DNA of 64,000 nucleotides from Aporrectodea caliginosa (GCA_020284085.1 JACEVL010000802.1:248001-312000), one strand, 5' to 3'; shown: positions 11,036-22,103, counted from the stretch's first letter. Made by a program: numbers and translations. The notes: generated from the letters alone by a model not told the origin.

Positions 11036-11604
11036 CTACTTCTGAGTATAGGTCATAAACTCATTAGGGACCCGGGTGAAATTGAAAGCGTAAGTGAACG
11101 CCCAGAGTTGGAAAGGGTCGTCCTTGTTGCACCCTCCTAGCTGGGGCATCTGCGCACCCTTATGCTCCGCCATGGCATTGGTAACCTGAACGATACACCA
11201 GTACTCAAGCACCCCGTCTAGGTTCGTCCGGCTAACTTTCAGATAACCCCAGACGACATCGATGTTCTCCAGGGTCCACACCCCGAACGCCTCCAGGGTG
11301 CTCTGGTCCGACCCAACAGGCGGGCACTCGTCGATCACCATGTGGGGCTTTGGGGCCAAGATTCGGACGCACTTGTCCCTGTAGCGGAGCAGACGGTCTG
11401 CGGTCAGGGCGAAGTTGTTCTTCGGGATGATTTTGTGGTCGTAGCAGAAGTAGGTGAGGGCGACGAAATAGTCGTCCGTCATTTCCCAGCATGCCCTCGT
11501 GTGAATGTTCATGATCTCACCGTAATAGTTGGCGTTCATCGGAGGAATGTCCACTTCCGGTATTATGTTGTACAGGAACCAGTCGAAATTGTGGCAGCCA
11601 AGCT
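11036..11604 (-). CDS. GALNT: GALNT exon 4: linker and lectin domain
   Basis: Acceptor TCTGTTGCAG, stop TAG at 11038-11036. It encodes residues 460-647. Three Cys pairs (ACWEM/YFCYDH, KCVRI/DECPP, WCIVQ/GGCNK) mark the alpha, beta and gamma lectin repeats, but the aspartate of the CLD motif is missing in all three and only FQLW resembles a QxW. Confidence 0.9.
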
Positions 11605-13499
11605 CTGCAACAGATAATACAGCGCAGCATAATAATTATGATGTATTGATCTGTAAAATCTAAATCTATGCAGTATGTGTGTATGTGTATGTATGTATGT
11701 ATGTATGTATGTATGTATGTATGTATGTATGTATGTATGTATGTATGTATGTATGTATGCATGTATGTATGTATATGCATGTATGTATGTATGCATGTAT
11801 ATGTATGAGAACACTTAGTATAGCGAATTTTAAGTAACTCACAAAGGCGCTAGAGTATGTTAGTCCTAGTAAATGTCTTTTCCTTTTGGCCGAACATCAT
11901 CAACCGTTCGACTGTCTACGTGACCTTAGATCTTGACCTAAAACCGAACCTGAACTTTCACTCATACATATTTCTTTTGGCTGACCGTCCGTGAATAAAC
12001 TGGTTCCCGCGACTTGGCTTTCGATTTGGCGCTATATAAATCTTGATATCGCGATCACATCATGCGATTGAGAAGCCATCTAGAAAAAACGTTATATTAA
12101 ACTTTCCATAAGGGACGTAAGCTCCTCCCCGTTGAAACAGTTGACACATCTGGACATGTCCCTCTCCGCCAGAAGCTGAAACCTGGCGCCGCCTCTGGTT
12201 CCAAAGCGGTCAAAACTGGTTGGCCAACTTCGCTCGCGTGTTAACCGCAAACCATTCGACGAGTTATTGAGGCACTTCGTTGTGAAATTAACACACGCTG
12301 GTTGGTGACAGTGTTGATCAAGTGGTTCCTTTGTACTCGTTAACTCAAGCAAATCATGCCGAGTCAAGCACGAATCCAACGCCCAAAGGAAATGGCACGC
12401 TGAATGAGTTAGTGATCTAGCTTGCTTTGATGCAGAAGACAAGATATACTATGAAACCGTATACATCTCAGCGATGCTATATCCATCGGCAACTACGCTT
12501 TACAGTGAACGTGGCCCAAGCACTTCATCGGGACCCAAGCAAAGACGATAAAAATGTTATACCTATCGTTTTACACAAGCATATCATTCATCAATCATCA
12601 ATCATCCATGTCAGTCACACACTCGCAAACTCACTCATTCACACATTTAAACTAAACATTTATAACTCTTTAGTTCAATCTCTTTTTCTTTATTTATCAC
12701 CTTTTACTGTAAGCTACGATGCGGTTTGTCATCTGGCATGTTTTGATCAACAATAAACGAGTATCATCATCACTTGCAGAGGCGAAACAAGAATTTCGAG
12801 TTCGGGGGCAAAGCTATAAGTTAGTCGAATGTGGAAATTGATTAAAAAGTATCGCACCACAAAGATAAGGGGCATACTAGATGATCTCTTCCCTCAGAAG
12901 CAGCTCTTGCTCTAGAAATGATGCGTAAGCATTTGGCTCTTCCGAAGACTAGGATAACAGGAGTAAAATACTATCTAGTAGTTTTTTACTACTTGGTTGA
13001 CTTGTGTCACAAAGATTTGGATCATTGATTCTCTGGTTGATTCAACGACTCTCTGGTTGACTCAATTACTCCCTCTGGCTGACTCGTCGACTCTCTGATT
13101 GACTTAATGGCTCTCTCGTTGACTCCATGACTCTCTGGTCGCTCAGTGACTCTTGTTGACTCTCTGGTTGATTCGTTTGCTCTCTGGTTGACTTACTAAA
13201 CATCGGTTGGCTGACTTTATGTTTGACTATTTGACTCTGGTGAACTAAAAGGTACACTTAGACTGTCTGGTTGAATTGTTGTATATATGGTTTATGGCCG
13301 ATTTATTGTCTGAACAGCCAATACATCACCCATAATTTATGGGTGATGTAGAGTTCACACACAGACTGAAAGAAGACTGACAGACAGGTAGACAGACAAA
13401 CATATGGATGTTCATTCATTCACTTACATTCAGACAGTCAGTCATATACAGTCAAGCGTCGGTCAATAGTCAGTCAGTCATATTGAGAGGAAACCGGTG

Positions 13500-13538
<39 letters not shown>

Positions 13539-16500
13539 AAGACAGAAAGACATGCAGACAGACGGGTACACTAACTTTTCCTCAGGTCCTTTCTGACGTC
13601 GAGCGTTTCCAAATCGTCCTTATCGAGCACGGCCTGCTTGAAGCTGTAGACACGCGTCGATGCGTAGAAGAACTTCGTCATTCCATCCATCCAGGTGTCA
13701 GCCACCCTCATCAGATTCTTCTGCACCGTCTCCTCCTTGTTCCCGTCGAACGAGTACGGAAAGTTCTTGAAGGCGTGACCTATACGCGAGCAGGTCACGG
13801 TCATGACCTTCGACCCGCACATCCAGGCACGGAAGGACAGCTCCGAGTTCTCTCCACCCCAGATGCGAAGGGATTCATCGAAGGATCCGATCGCCTCGAA
13901 GAAGGTCTTGTTGACGGCTATGACGCAGCCGACGATCGTTGGCGTCGGGAAAGGAAGGCCCGTATCGATGGCCCTCGCCTGTTCATGGTCCGGCATCTTT
14001 ATCCATGTGTACCTGACCAGCGTACATTACAAGAAATCGTCATCTCGACATTTCCACAGCACCCCAAAAAGTCAAGTCTGCGAAATTAGGCTATTGCAAA
14101 CCTTTGCACAAGTTCACAACTTTCGCATTGAAGAATTTCTGCCCTAATGTTCCTTGAACTCGCTGGCTTGCTCACTCACTCTCACACTCACCTTGTACAT
14201 ACCTGCACCCTGGCACATTTGTTTAATGGTTTTGATTCATGCTTTTGGTGGTCAGTGTTACTGTATATGGAAATAGTAATGAGAAATGGGCGACCCTGCC
14301 AGCGGAACGATATTGTTCCTTTTGGGTTTACCCACTGACACCCATGAACTACTTCGACAAATGAACATGAACTTGTATTTGGTGATCAATAAAGCTTATG
14401 AATTGAACTGAACTGAAATTGAATGGGTTCTTTTCAACTGAAAATTGAAACTGATTTTTTTTTCTTTTCACTTGAAACAGCACCTAGTTGTTTTAGCACT
14501 CACCTAAGATCCCAGCTAAAGGCGCCCTTGTGGTAAATAGCCGGCGCATTGTACTCCAGGGTCATGGTGTCGATTCCATCAACGAAAGGCTGCAGGATCT
14601 GATTAGGATCACGGACCAGTTCCGCTAGGGTGGGTTCCAGCCATCCGGCGTTCACCTCCGTATGGGCGTCCAGGAAGATGACGATTGGGGCACGGGCCAC
14701 CCGGAAGCCATTCATGCGAGACACGACAAGGCCGACCCGTTTGGGGTTGTGGATGATCTTGACCTTCGGCAGGAGACGCAGGTGGTTGTCGATGAAGGCC
14801 GCCTGAAGGTGAAGGTCGGTGCTCTTGTCGTCCACGAGAATTACCTGCAACAATGTCAGGACGGTGGTCCAACATATGTGCAGCATTTTGGTTCATTTCG
14901 TGACTGGATAACATGCTGACGGACTTTTGGATTGACAGATTCCTGGTTGACTGACTCTTTGACTGATTGACTGACCGGCGTATTCTTGACTGATTTCTTA
15001 ATTGAAAACATTATTGACTGACTGCCTGATTCTTACTCGATTCTTGACTGACTAATTCTTGACTGACTGATTTTTGACTGACTTATGCCTGACTGACTGA
15101 CGAGTGAGTGAATGAGTGAGCGAGTGTAAGTGGGTTGGTTTGTGGGTTTTGGTAGTTGGGTTGGGCTAGTGGGTTGGGTGGAACTTGATTGGCGAGTGCG
15201 GGTGGGTTGAGTGAGCGAGCGATTGAGCGAATGAGTGAGTGAATGTTTGAATGATTGAGTATTTGACTGACATACTGACTGACTGACTGACTGACTGACT
15301 GACTGACTGACTGACTGACTGACCGACTTACTAACTGCCAGACACACTGACTCACTGACGGACTGATTGACTGACTGGACTGACTAAGACCGACTAAGTA
15401 ACTGCCAGACTGACTAACATACTGACTGACTGACTGACTGACTCACTCACTGACTGACTGACTATACTGACTGACTTCTAATTGCCAGACTCACTGAACG
15501 ACTTCGTGACTTACTAACTTATTTACTGACTTGACTAATTACTGAGCGAGCAAACGATCGAAGATAAATTTAAATTTCATGGATGAGCTTGATCTCTGTT
15601 GACCAACTGACTAACCACTCAAACATGGCCATCCATAGAGGAGACAGCACATGAGATGTAGCATAGCATAACTTAGCTTAGCATAGCACAGTATAACACA
15701 GCACTGCATAGCTTAGCATAGCACTGCATAGCGTAGCATATGTAGCATAGCATAGCACAGCGTAGCATTGAATAGAATAGCATTGCATAGCTTAGCATAA
15801 TGTAGCATAGCATACATGTAGCACAGCATATTACAGTATACCTCACTGTTTTTGTCCTCTAATGATTTAATTATTTAACACTTCTTTCTATTGTAACTGG
15901 TTGCGGTCTGTCAACCTGTCAGAACATAAAACGAATATCTATCATCATATCACGGCACTGCATTGTATTGTATTTGAACACTTGTTATAGCGCCCCTACC
16001 AGATTTCCCATTCAGAGGCGCTCCCGACTACTGAGCGGACGCTGAATCGGAGTTTCACGCCGAAGCGCATGAGCAATTGCGAGTGAAGGACTTGGGACCC
16101 AGGGTCCCTACGCGGCGACTTTGAGGTGGATTCGAACCCGCAACCCTCCAGCTGCAAGGCACCGAACATACCCCTAAACCACCGCGCCCCAGTTGTATTG
16201 TAATGTGTTGTATTGTATTGTATTGTACTCCACGTTTATATTGCGACCGAGCCACCCGCAGTAAAGATCCGAGAAATTAATCTCTGATAAACCGACCCGA
16301 CCGGGAAGCGAACCCGGGGCGCCGGCGTGGAGAGCGGCTACCAACCCACTCGGCCACTCAGGATCCTTAGCAATGCACAGCTTAGCATAATATGGCACAA
16401 CACTGCATAGCTTCACATATTATAGCATAGCTTCGTATTACTGTTACAGCACAATATAGCATAGCACTGAATAGCATAGCACTGCATAGCTTAGCATAAT

Positions 16501-17263
16501 ATGGCATAACATAGCATAGCTTAGCATAACGCAGCATAGCATAGCATTGAGTAGCATAGCATTGCATAGCTTAGATTAGCATGGCAGAACATGGCATGAG
16601 TGATTGAGATTTGGAAGACACGGTATCATCTGCATAAGAAAGGTCATACCCTTTGACCTACTTTACCTCTTCAAGCAGCCGATCCGGTGACCTATTTAGG
16701 ACGCTGTGAACCGTCCTCAGAATCATCGACAGAGCCTCGTTGTAGTACGGAATGATGACAGTCACGGTCGGCAGCTGATCCAAGTCGTATTTAAACCGGA
16801 AGCAGGACGCAGGTCGCGTGTCCGTTATTGGCCTATCAGGTGGAATTAGATCACTGCGCGTGACGTTTATGTTGTATCTGCTGTCTGGCGCCCTCTTCTG
16901 TTTGGCAATCAACTTCCAATGATCGCGCAGAATCAGGTCACGCTTCGAGGCCGCAGCGTCCATTGCCATGCGCAAAGTCCCAGTCTCTTCCGGTTCCTCT
17001 GAAGTCGCCGCTGGATGTCGCTGGCGTTGTACTTTGACGTCATCGGTGTCTTCTCTAGCTCCCTGTTTCATAAGAAGCGATTGGTCGATGGGTGTCGCCA
17101 GTTGAAGGGTGTCGTGGCTTCCGGATCGGGCTTCATCGGAGGGTGAGAGGAAGAGGAAGAGGATGATGAGAGGGAGGGTGAAGGCCAGGAGGCAGGCGAC
17201 GAGAGACCGCTTGTCAGACGAACACTCGAAGGTGACGATCGCGCCTCCGAGCCGTACCCGCAT
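11036..17263 (-). CDS. GALNT: Polypeptide N-acetylgalactosaminyltransferase (4 coding exons)
   Basis: Transfers GalNAc from UDP-GalNAc to Ser/Thr, starting mucin-type O-glycans in the Golgi. Joining 17263-16667, 14844-14504, 14012-13576 and 11604-11036 gives 1944 bp, 647 residues plus stop, with GT-AG at every junction and phases 0, 2, 1. Layout: short cytosolic tail, one membrane anchor (21-39), stem, GT27 catalytic domain from about 150 to 465, and a ricin-type lectin domain from about 487 to 625. Catalytic marks: PYYNEA, VILVDD, the metal-binding DAH at 258-260, WGGEN at 364-368 and the third metal ligand His392 in SRIGHAF. The first two bases of the last exon complete a Lys codon leading into LGCHNFDWFLYN, a typical domain linker. 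Oddities: Thr replaces the usual Cys after DAH, GC replaces GG in the PTIVGC motif, and the lectin repeats lack the CLD aspartates. Active enzyme is likely; lectin binding is doubtful. The paralogue cannot be named from sequence alone. Confidence 0.92.
11672..11808. repeat. (ATGT)n microsatellite in GALNT intron 3
   Basis: About 135 bp of TATG/ATGT units, 68 bases into the intron from the exon 4 acceptor. Tyr/His/Thr open frames on the minus strand are artefacts. Confidence 0.95.
11975..12050 (+). mobile_element. LINE/SINE 3' tail
   Basis: GTGAATAAACTGGTTCCCG, then GGCGCTATATAAATC and a GATATCGCGATC end. It combines the LINE 3' end seen at 8655 with the common GCGCTATATAAAT tail. Confidence 0.5.
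12060..13035. other. GALNT intron 3, nothing recognised
   Basis: Short open frames only. CAATAAACGAGTATCATCATC at about 12750 resembles a retroposon 3' tail. Confidence 0.4.
13036..13250. repeat. Minisatellite, GACTCTCTGGTT unit
   Basis: Degenerate units of about 17-26 bp built on TTGACTC...TCTCTGGTTG, inside GALNT intron 3. Confidence 0.85.
13370..13560. repeat. ACAG/CAGT microsatellite
   Basis: GACAGACA runs and GTCAGTCA units ending about 15 bp from the exon 3 donor site at 13575. Confidence 0.85.
13576..14012 (-). CDS. GALNT: GALNT exon 3: second half of catalytic domain
   Basis: Acceptor CTGGTCAG, donor GTTAGT. It encodes the end of residue 313 through part of 459: YTWIKMPD, PTIVGC, WGGENSELSFRAWMCG, the metal ligand His392 and WMDGMTKFFY. 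437 bp, entering in phase 2 and leaving in phase 1. Confidence 0.92.
14160..14425 (+). mobile_element. Probable retroposon 3' end
   Basis: GATCAATAAAGCTTATGAATT is followed by TGAACTGAACTGAAATTGAA, a poly(A)-like signal then a short tandem tail as left by LINE/SINE insertion. The upstream part is not recognised. Confidence 0.35.
14504..14844 (-). CDS. GALNT: GALNT exon 2: nucleotide and metal binding
   Basis: Acceptor TTGTTGCAG, donor GTGAGT. It starts VILVDDKSTD and carries FLDAHTEVNAGWLEP with the DxH metal motif. 341 bp, phase 0 in and phase 2 out. The Cys that normally follows DAH in this family is Thr. Confidence 0.92.
14930..15545. repeat. (ACTG)n / TGAGTGAG satellite in GALNT intron 1
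   Basis: Long tracts of GACTGACT with an internal GTGAGTGAG / GGGTTGGG block at 15100-15250. Ser/Gln/Val open frames on the minus strand are artefacts. Confidence 0.9.
15640..15850. repeat. AGCATAGC pentamer satellite, block 1
   Basis: Variants of AGCAT, AGCATAGCTT and AGCACAGC repeated for about 200 bp. The same satellite resumes at 16370, with the two SINEs between. Confidence 0.9.
15960..16190 (-). mobile_element. tRNA-derived SINE, copy A1
   Basis: Read on the minus strand it begins GGGGCGCGGTGGTTTAGG (A-box region), then GGGTTCGAATCC (B box), a core with GGGTCCC...AAGTCCTTCACTCGCAATTG, and a tail GGCGCTATAACAAG followed by CAATACAATG. These are polymerase III promoter boxes in a retroposed unit, not a functional tRNA. 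Confidence 0.75.
16192..16362 (-). mobile_element. tRNA-derived SINE, second type
   Basis: The minus strand begins CTGAGTGGCCGAGTGGG (good A box) and has GGGTTCGCTTCCCGG (B box), a Leu/Ser-tRNA-like head, then a tail of ATACAATACAATAC abutting the head of the next SINE at 16190. Two SINEs thus lie head to tail with no spacer. Confidence 0.7.
16370..16595. repeat. AGCATAGC pentamer satellite, block 2
   Basis: Continuation of the block at 15640-15850. The SINE pair may have inserted into one original satellite. Confidence 0.85.
16667..17263 (-). CDS. GALNT: GALNT exon 1: anchor, stem, start of catalytic domain
   Basis: 597 bp, 199 codons, donor GTAAAG. The ATG at 17263 follows a T-rich acceptor ending TTTAG at 17277, so a noncoding exon must lie upstream. 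It encodes MRVRLGGAIV, an anchor at 21-39, and ends with SVLNRSPDRLLEE, classical for the family. The open frame continues upstream through the minisatellite, but that part is intron. Confidence 0.9.
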
Positions 17264-17289
17264 GTCGACTGGTGCCCTAAACAAAAATG

Positions 17290-17712
17290 GTTCCGATGAT
17301 AAAGAGCGAGCAGATGAATGAATGGATGAATGAACGAATGAACAAGTGAACGAATGAACAAATGAACGATTGAACAAGTGAACGAATGAACAAGTGAACG
17401 AAAGAACAAGTGAACGAATGAACAAGTGAACGAAAGAACGAGTGAACGAATGAACAAGTGAACGAAAGAACAAGTGAACGAATGAACAAGTGAACGAAAG
17501 AACGAGTGAACGAATGAACAAGTGAACGAAAGAACCAGTGAACGAATGAACAAGTGAACGAATGAACAAGTGAATTAATGAACAAGTGAACGAATGAACA
17601 AGTGAACGAATGAACAATTGAACAAATGAACGAGTGAACGAATGAACAACTGAACAAATTAACGAATGAACAAGTGAATGAATGAACGAGTGAACGAATG
17701 AAAGAATGAACA
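17290..17712. repeat. Minisatellite, GAACAAGTGAACGAAT unit
   Basis: About 420 bp of 8-bp half-units (GAACAAGT, GAACGAAT, GAACGAAA). On the minus strand it stays open and reads FVHSFTCSFVHL-like, in frame with GALNT exon 1, so gene predictors could append it wrongly. Confidence 0.95.
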
Positions 17713-17874
17713 AATGAAAGGAATTATGGCAAAATATTTTGTGGACGTGTGGGTGGGTAGGGTCAAACAATTCCATCCATCAATAGATGCATGCATCCAT
17801 GCATTCATGCATCGAATGCATCAATTCATCAATTCATTCATTCATCCATTTATCTATCCATCCATTCATCCACG

Positions 17875-18500
17875 CTGCCTCTGTATTCTTTCTCAAGCAC
17901 TTGTCATCTCTCGCATCGACTACTGCAATTCCGTCCTATCTGGCCTTCCCAGATCGACAGTTCAACCTCTAACATCTGTTCTGCACGACGCCGCTCTCCT
18001 GATAAAAGGTCTTGGTCCCACAGACCACATCACACAATCTCTTCAACAACTACACTGACCACATCACACAATCTCTTCAACAACTACACTGGCTTCCCAT
18101 TCGCGCCCGTATCGCTTTCAAAATCTCCCTCCTCGTGTATCATATCCATTCTGGAAACCTCCCCTCATATATGACATCCATGGTCGTGCCATGCTCTGCT
18201 TCAAATTCTCGAGGACTCAGAACGGCTACGCGAGGAGACTTTTCCGTTCTTCGCACCAATAGGAAGTTTGGAAATCTTGTTTTTGCTGTCTCCGGACCCA
18301 GAGAATGGAACAGTCTCCCAGCTACAATCCGTCGACGTTCATCTGCTACTCAATTTAAATCAAAATTAAAAACTCATCTATTCTCATTACACTACGTACG
18401 GCTAAGAAGTAAGAACACAGCGCAAAAGCGCTCTCGTGCAAGACTTGTCTTGTTAAAGCGCGCTATAAATTTCTAATAGTATATTGTATTGTATTGTATT
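17875..18500 (+). mobile_element. L2/CR1-like LINE, 3' end with reverse transcriptase C-terminus
   Basis: The plus frame reads QALVISRIDYCNSVLSGLP, then LHWLPIRARIAFKISLLVYH, then GPREWNSLPATIRR and FKSKLKTHLF. This is the conserved C-terminal tail of L2/CR1-type ORF2. A 35-bp direct duplication at about 18020-18090 (ACCACATCACACAATCTC) adds one extra LHW block. It ends GCGCGCTATAAATTTC and a (TATTG)n tail. It is 5' truncated and dead. Confidence 0.85.
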
Positions 18501-19475
18501 GCATGCAAGTCAGTAAGTCCGCCAACCAGCCAACCAATCGGTCCGCCATTCAGCCAGCCAACCAGCCAAACACCGAGTCAGTTCATCACTCAGCATGAAA
18601 TTAGCATGAGCATGTTGTGCCGTCAAAGAAGTTGTCAGACTTTACGTGATGCATCGTACATCTATCGTCAAATTGCGTCATATTACATTAATCAATCCCT
18701 TGTTCACAGATCTATGCCCGAGCAGATAGCCAAAGGGTCCTTTCTGTCGAGTGACACCCAAGCGGGTTATGTGGGGTTGGTGAGCTATGGAAACGGCATG
18801 GCTTGTCAAAATTATGTGAATGAACGCGATAAGAACGCCTGGTTAAAAACCGCTAAAGAATAGCACGTGGCATGCATCCAGCAGTTGCATAATTGGGGGC
18901 CTCTAAGAAATATATGCGACTTATACACGGGTCAACGAGCAGCCCTGATATAAAATGATAAAAATTTTACATATTTTAAGTATCATATTATAAGCATAGC
19001 GTTTTGGTAGGTATGTATAAATTAGGCATATAATTGACTGACGGTCCGTCACGAAAGTAGAATGGTCGGACCATTAAGGTTTTTACGTTATAATAATTAA
19101 TGACTTCATAGTTTTAATATCAGTTAGACTAGTGCAGACAGCGTCTTGTGGTATACTTCAAAGGGGATATAGACAGACAGAAAGAAAGGCAGACAGACAA
19201 GCACAAACAAAGACAGACAAGCAGTTAAGTATGCATGCATGCATACATACACACCGATGGTCGTAAGCAACTTGCGAGTTTTAAACTAGTTTCAGACTGC
19301 ATTAAGAGTAAGTAATAAAATAATAACAATAACCTGTAGACTGTAGGCCTATGACTAGATAGGCACGCAACCAATGCGACAACTTCTCATGCAATTAACA
19401 GCTTGAAGTGAAGCAATGTCGAGACAGACATACAGACGGACAGACGGACGGACGGGTAGACAGATGGACGGACTG
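18501..19475. other. Intergenic, nothing recognised
   Basis: Mixed-composition DNA with a short GACAGACA tract near 19170-19225 and 19420-19460. No gene supported. Confidence 0.45.
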
Positions 19476-19477
19476 AC

Positions 19478-19609
19478 AATAATTAATAATTAATAATTAA
19501 TAATTAATAATTAATAATTAATAATTAATTAATTAATAATTAATAATTAATAATTAATAATTAATAATTAATAATTAATAATTAATAATTAATAATTAAT
19601 TAATAATTA

Positions 19610-19640
<31 letters not shown>
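19478..19640. repeat. (AATTAATAATT)n microsatellite
   Basis: About 160 bp of AATTAATAATTA ending in (AAT)n. Strongly bent or unwound A/T DNA. Confidence 0.95.
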
Positions 19641-19642
<2 letters not shown>

Positions 19643-19789
19643 TTTTTATCACCTGAGGGATCATGTCTACGTATACGGTAAAAAAATAATAACAATAACA
19701 ATAACCATAACAGTAACGACAACGACAACAACAATAATGATAATTTTCGGCCTATAGTGAACCCAGCTATGAAATGAGTGCACTGGCCG

Positions 19790-19935
19790 TACACTGTGGA
19801 TTGGAACAGCAGGAGCAGGTAGAGAGGACTAGTCAATTGACCTCATATGTTGAGGCTAAACAAACTTGAGTCGCTTCATACCAATGTCTGCCTCTATGGT
19901 AACTGTTAACAAAGGGACAGTTCTTCAATCCAACC
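19790..19935 (+). mobile_element. Degraded SINE of the CTT-tail family
   Basis: CTCATATGTTGAGGCTAA, CACTTCATACCAATG-like and GGGACAGTTCTTC match the family seen well at 50232-50512. The head is lost. Confidence 0.45.
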
Positions 19936-20087
19936 ATGCAGAAGGCGAGCTATTAAGTCAACAGGGCGACAAAGCCAAGTTGAAGAGCTGGATATAGTGA
20001 CGGCCAATTGCTCTGGTGGGCTGGACTGTCAAAGCTAAGGTTGGGGTTTAGAACCTCCCATAACCTTGGATTTACGGGTGGGTGGAT

Positions 20088-20231
20088 CAGTGGCGGCGCC
20101 AGAGGGGGGATAGGGGGCCTCAGTCCCCCCCAAAAAAGTGGAAAATCACTGCAAATCACAGAGATGAGGGGACAAAAGGGAAGGGCTTGGAGTTTTAGCC
20201 CCCCAAACCTGAAATCCTGGCGACTCCACTG
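20088..20231. mobile_element. hAT-type MITE, 144 bp
   Basis: It starts CAGTGGCGGCGCCAG and ends CTGGCGACTCCACTG, between perfect 8-bp duplications GGGTGGAT (20080-20087 and 20232-20239). Same family as 59542-59703. Confidence 0.85.
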
Positions 20232-20479
20232 GGGTGGATGGGTGGGCGAGTGATCTCAAGAGCGAGTTAGTGAGCAAATGAGTAAGCAATGCGAAAAGAT
20301 CAGTTGGTTGTTCATTAGGTGAGAAGGTAGAAAAGTGAATCGGATGAGATGGAGTAGCGTAGCGTAGCTAGCAGCAAAGAGTATAGCAGTAGGCAGTAGC
20401 ATGCATTGGCAAGAACTGAACAAATAAGCCATCATATTGCACCCTGTTGGACGGCAATATGAATGGCTACAAGTATAGC

Positions 20480-20745
20480 CAGAGAACAGCTGTATAGAAC
20501 GGCAGATGGGAACCTCTTTACTGCTGCCTTGGAGGACCTGGCCATGTTCTGAACCAGCTCCTCCCTCCTGTAAAGACACTCCCCTATTCCCTGCGTCCCA
20601 GACCACATGACCGAATTGTCCCACAGGCTGACAACTTAATGAGAAAAACGTTTTTAACAAGAATGCTTTATAATGTGTAATTTCATGTAAACCAAAGTGC
20701 GGTTATGCAGTTGGATAAATAAACAATATACTTACTTACTTACTT
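20480..20745 (+). mobile_element. Probable LINE 3' end
   Basis: It ends GGATAAATAAACAATATACT followed by (TTAC)n, a usual retroposon tail. The preceding 200 bp read in pieces like a reverse transcriptase C-terminus (DNLMRKTFLTRML) but with frame breaks. Assignment is tentative. Confidence 0.4.
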
Positions 20746-20909
20746 CATCGGCGTTTATTACCATTGTTGTTGCACTCGTTCACATTATTTAAAAGTGATC
20801 CAGATGAGCGCGATTCACGAGTGTCTCCAAACTGGCGCTATATAAATTTACAGTTACTATTACAATAGATACGAAGGCCTATTGTTAACAAGCGGTAAAT
20901 GATGAGGAA

Positions 20910-21135
20910 TAAATGAATAATAATAATAATCTTTTCTTTATTAAGCGCCTGACAAACGCACTGCGCTGTACATTTACATGTTATGCAATTTAAATCTTAA
21001 CTACTAACAGAACAGACAGCCTGCAATACAACGGCGCTAATAGCAGCCTACAAAGCATATCCGCCCTACGGGGCTCGAACTCGGTACCTCTCGCTCTCCA
21101 TGCCAGCGTGTTATCCAATGCGCTATCTGGATAAG
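20910..21135 (-). mobile_element. tRNA-derived SINE remnant
   Basis: The minus strand shows a head-like CCAGATAGCGCATTGGATAA and GTACCGAGTTCGAGCCCC (B-box-like), and a tail with GCGCTTAATAAAG. The units resemble the SINEs at 15960 and 38590 only loosely. Confidence 0.45.
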
Positions 21136-21439
21136 ATACACGCTAAGATAAAACGTCGATAAGATACACCTTTAGTGATCGTAATCGTAAATTCCAAATT
21201 TCTAAAGCGCTACTCTAAAGCTGTAGACGAAGGGCACCAGCTTATTCACGAGCGCTACGTCGTGCCAGAGAGGTTGTCCAGAGATGTCAAGTTTGTATTT
21301 GTAATTGCAAATTTATATAGCGGCACTATAAGAGCCGTCTATCAAGCTCACTTGGATCACATTTGAACAATGTGATCGAACAACATTGGTAATAAACACC
21401 GATACTCTGGCTATACAAGTGGTCCGTTCAGCGGGGTGC

Positions 21440-21900
21440 AATAAAAATGCTCATTGTTCAGTTCTTGACACTGCATGCTACTCCATGCAACTGTTGCTCT
21501 TTCTACTGTTACTCTATGCCACTTGCTACGCTATGCTACTGTTACTCCATGCAACTGCTACTCTACGCTACCTGCCACTCTATATTACTGTCACTTTATG
21601 CTACTTGCTACTCTACGCTACTTGCTACTCTATGTTACTGTTACTCTACGCTACTTGCTACTCTATGCTACTTGCTTCTCTATGCTACTGTTATTCTATA
21701 CTACTTTCTACTCTATGTTACTGTTACTCTATGCTACTGCTACTCTATATCAATGCTATTACTACTTTACAACTGCTGCCCGCTACTTTTACTGGCTGCT
21801 AATGTTACTGCCTGCTACTGCTGCTGCTGCATGCTACTGATGCTACGGAGTGCTATGAATACTGTTACTGCTTGTTACTGCTAGTGCTGTGCTAACTCTT
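21440..21900. repeat. Minisatellite, CTACTCTATGCTACTG units
   Basis: About 15-bp units of TGTTACTCTATGCTACT and CTTGCTACTCTACG repeated for about 400 bp, drifting to CTGCTACTG. Leu/Tyr/Cys open frames are artefacts. Confidence 0.9.
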
Positions 21901-22103
21901 GCTAATTCACCCTATTGTTAATACTGACTATTCAATAGACGTCTCTGAAAGGTGTTAACTAAGCGTTGCAGAAATATGTTGCAATACAGGTACATTACCA
22001 ATGTAAAACCTTCGATACCAGAAATCATCTGCCGTTACCGTACTTTTGCCCTAGATCATCGTATTATCGTTCACTAATGTCGCAGCTCCATATCACTGCT
22101 ATG

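Noticed and set aside
16050..16362. Possible functional tRNA genes on the minus strand
   Set aside because: Good A and B boxes, but they continue into SINE cores and CAATA tails, so they are retroposed.
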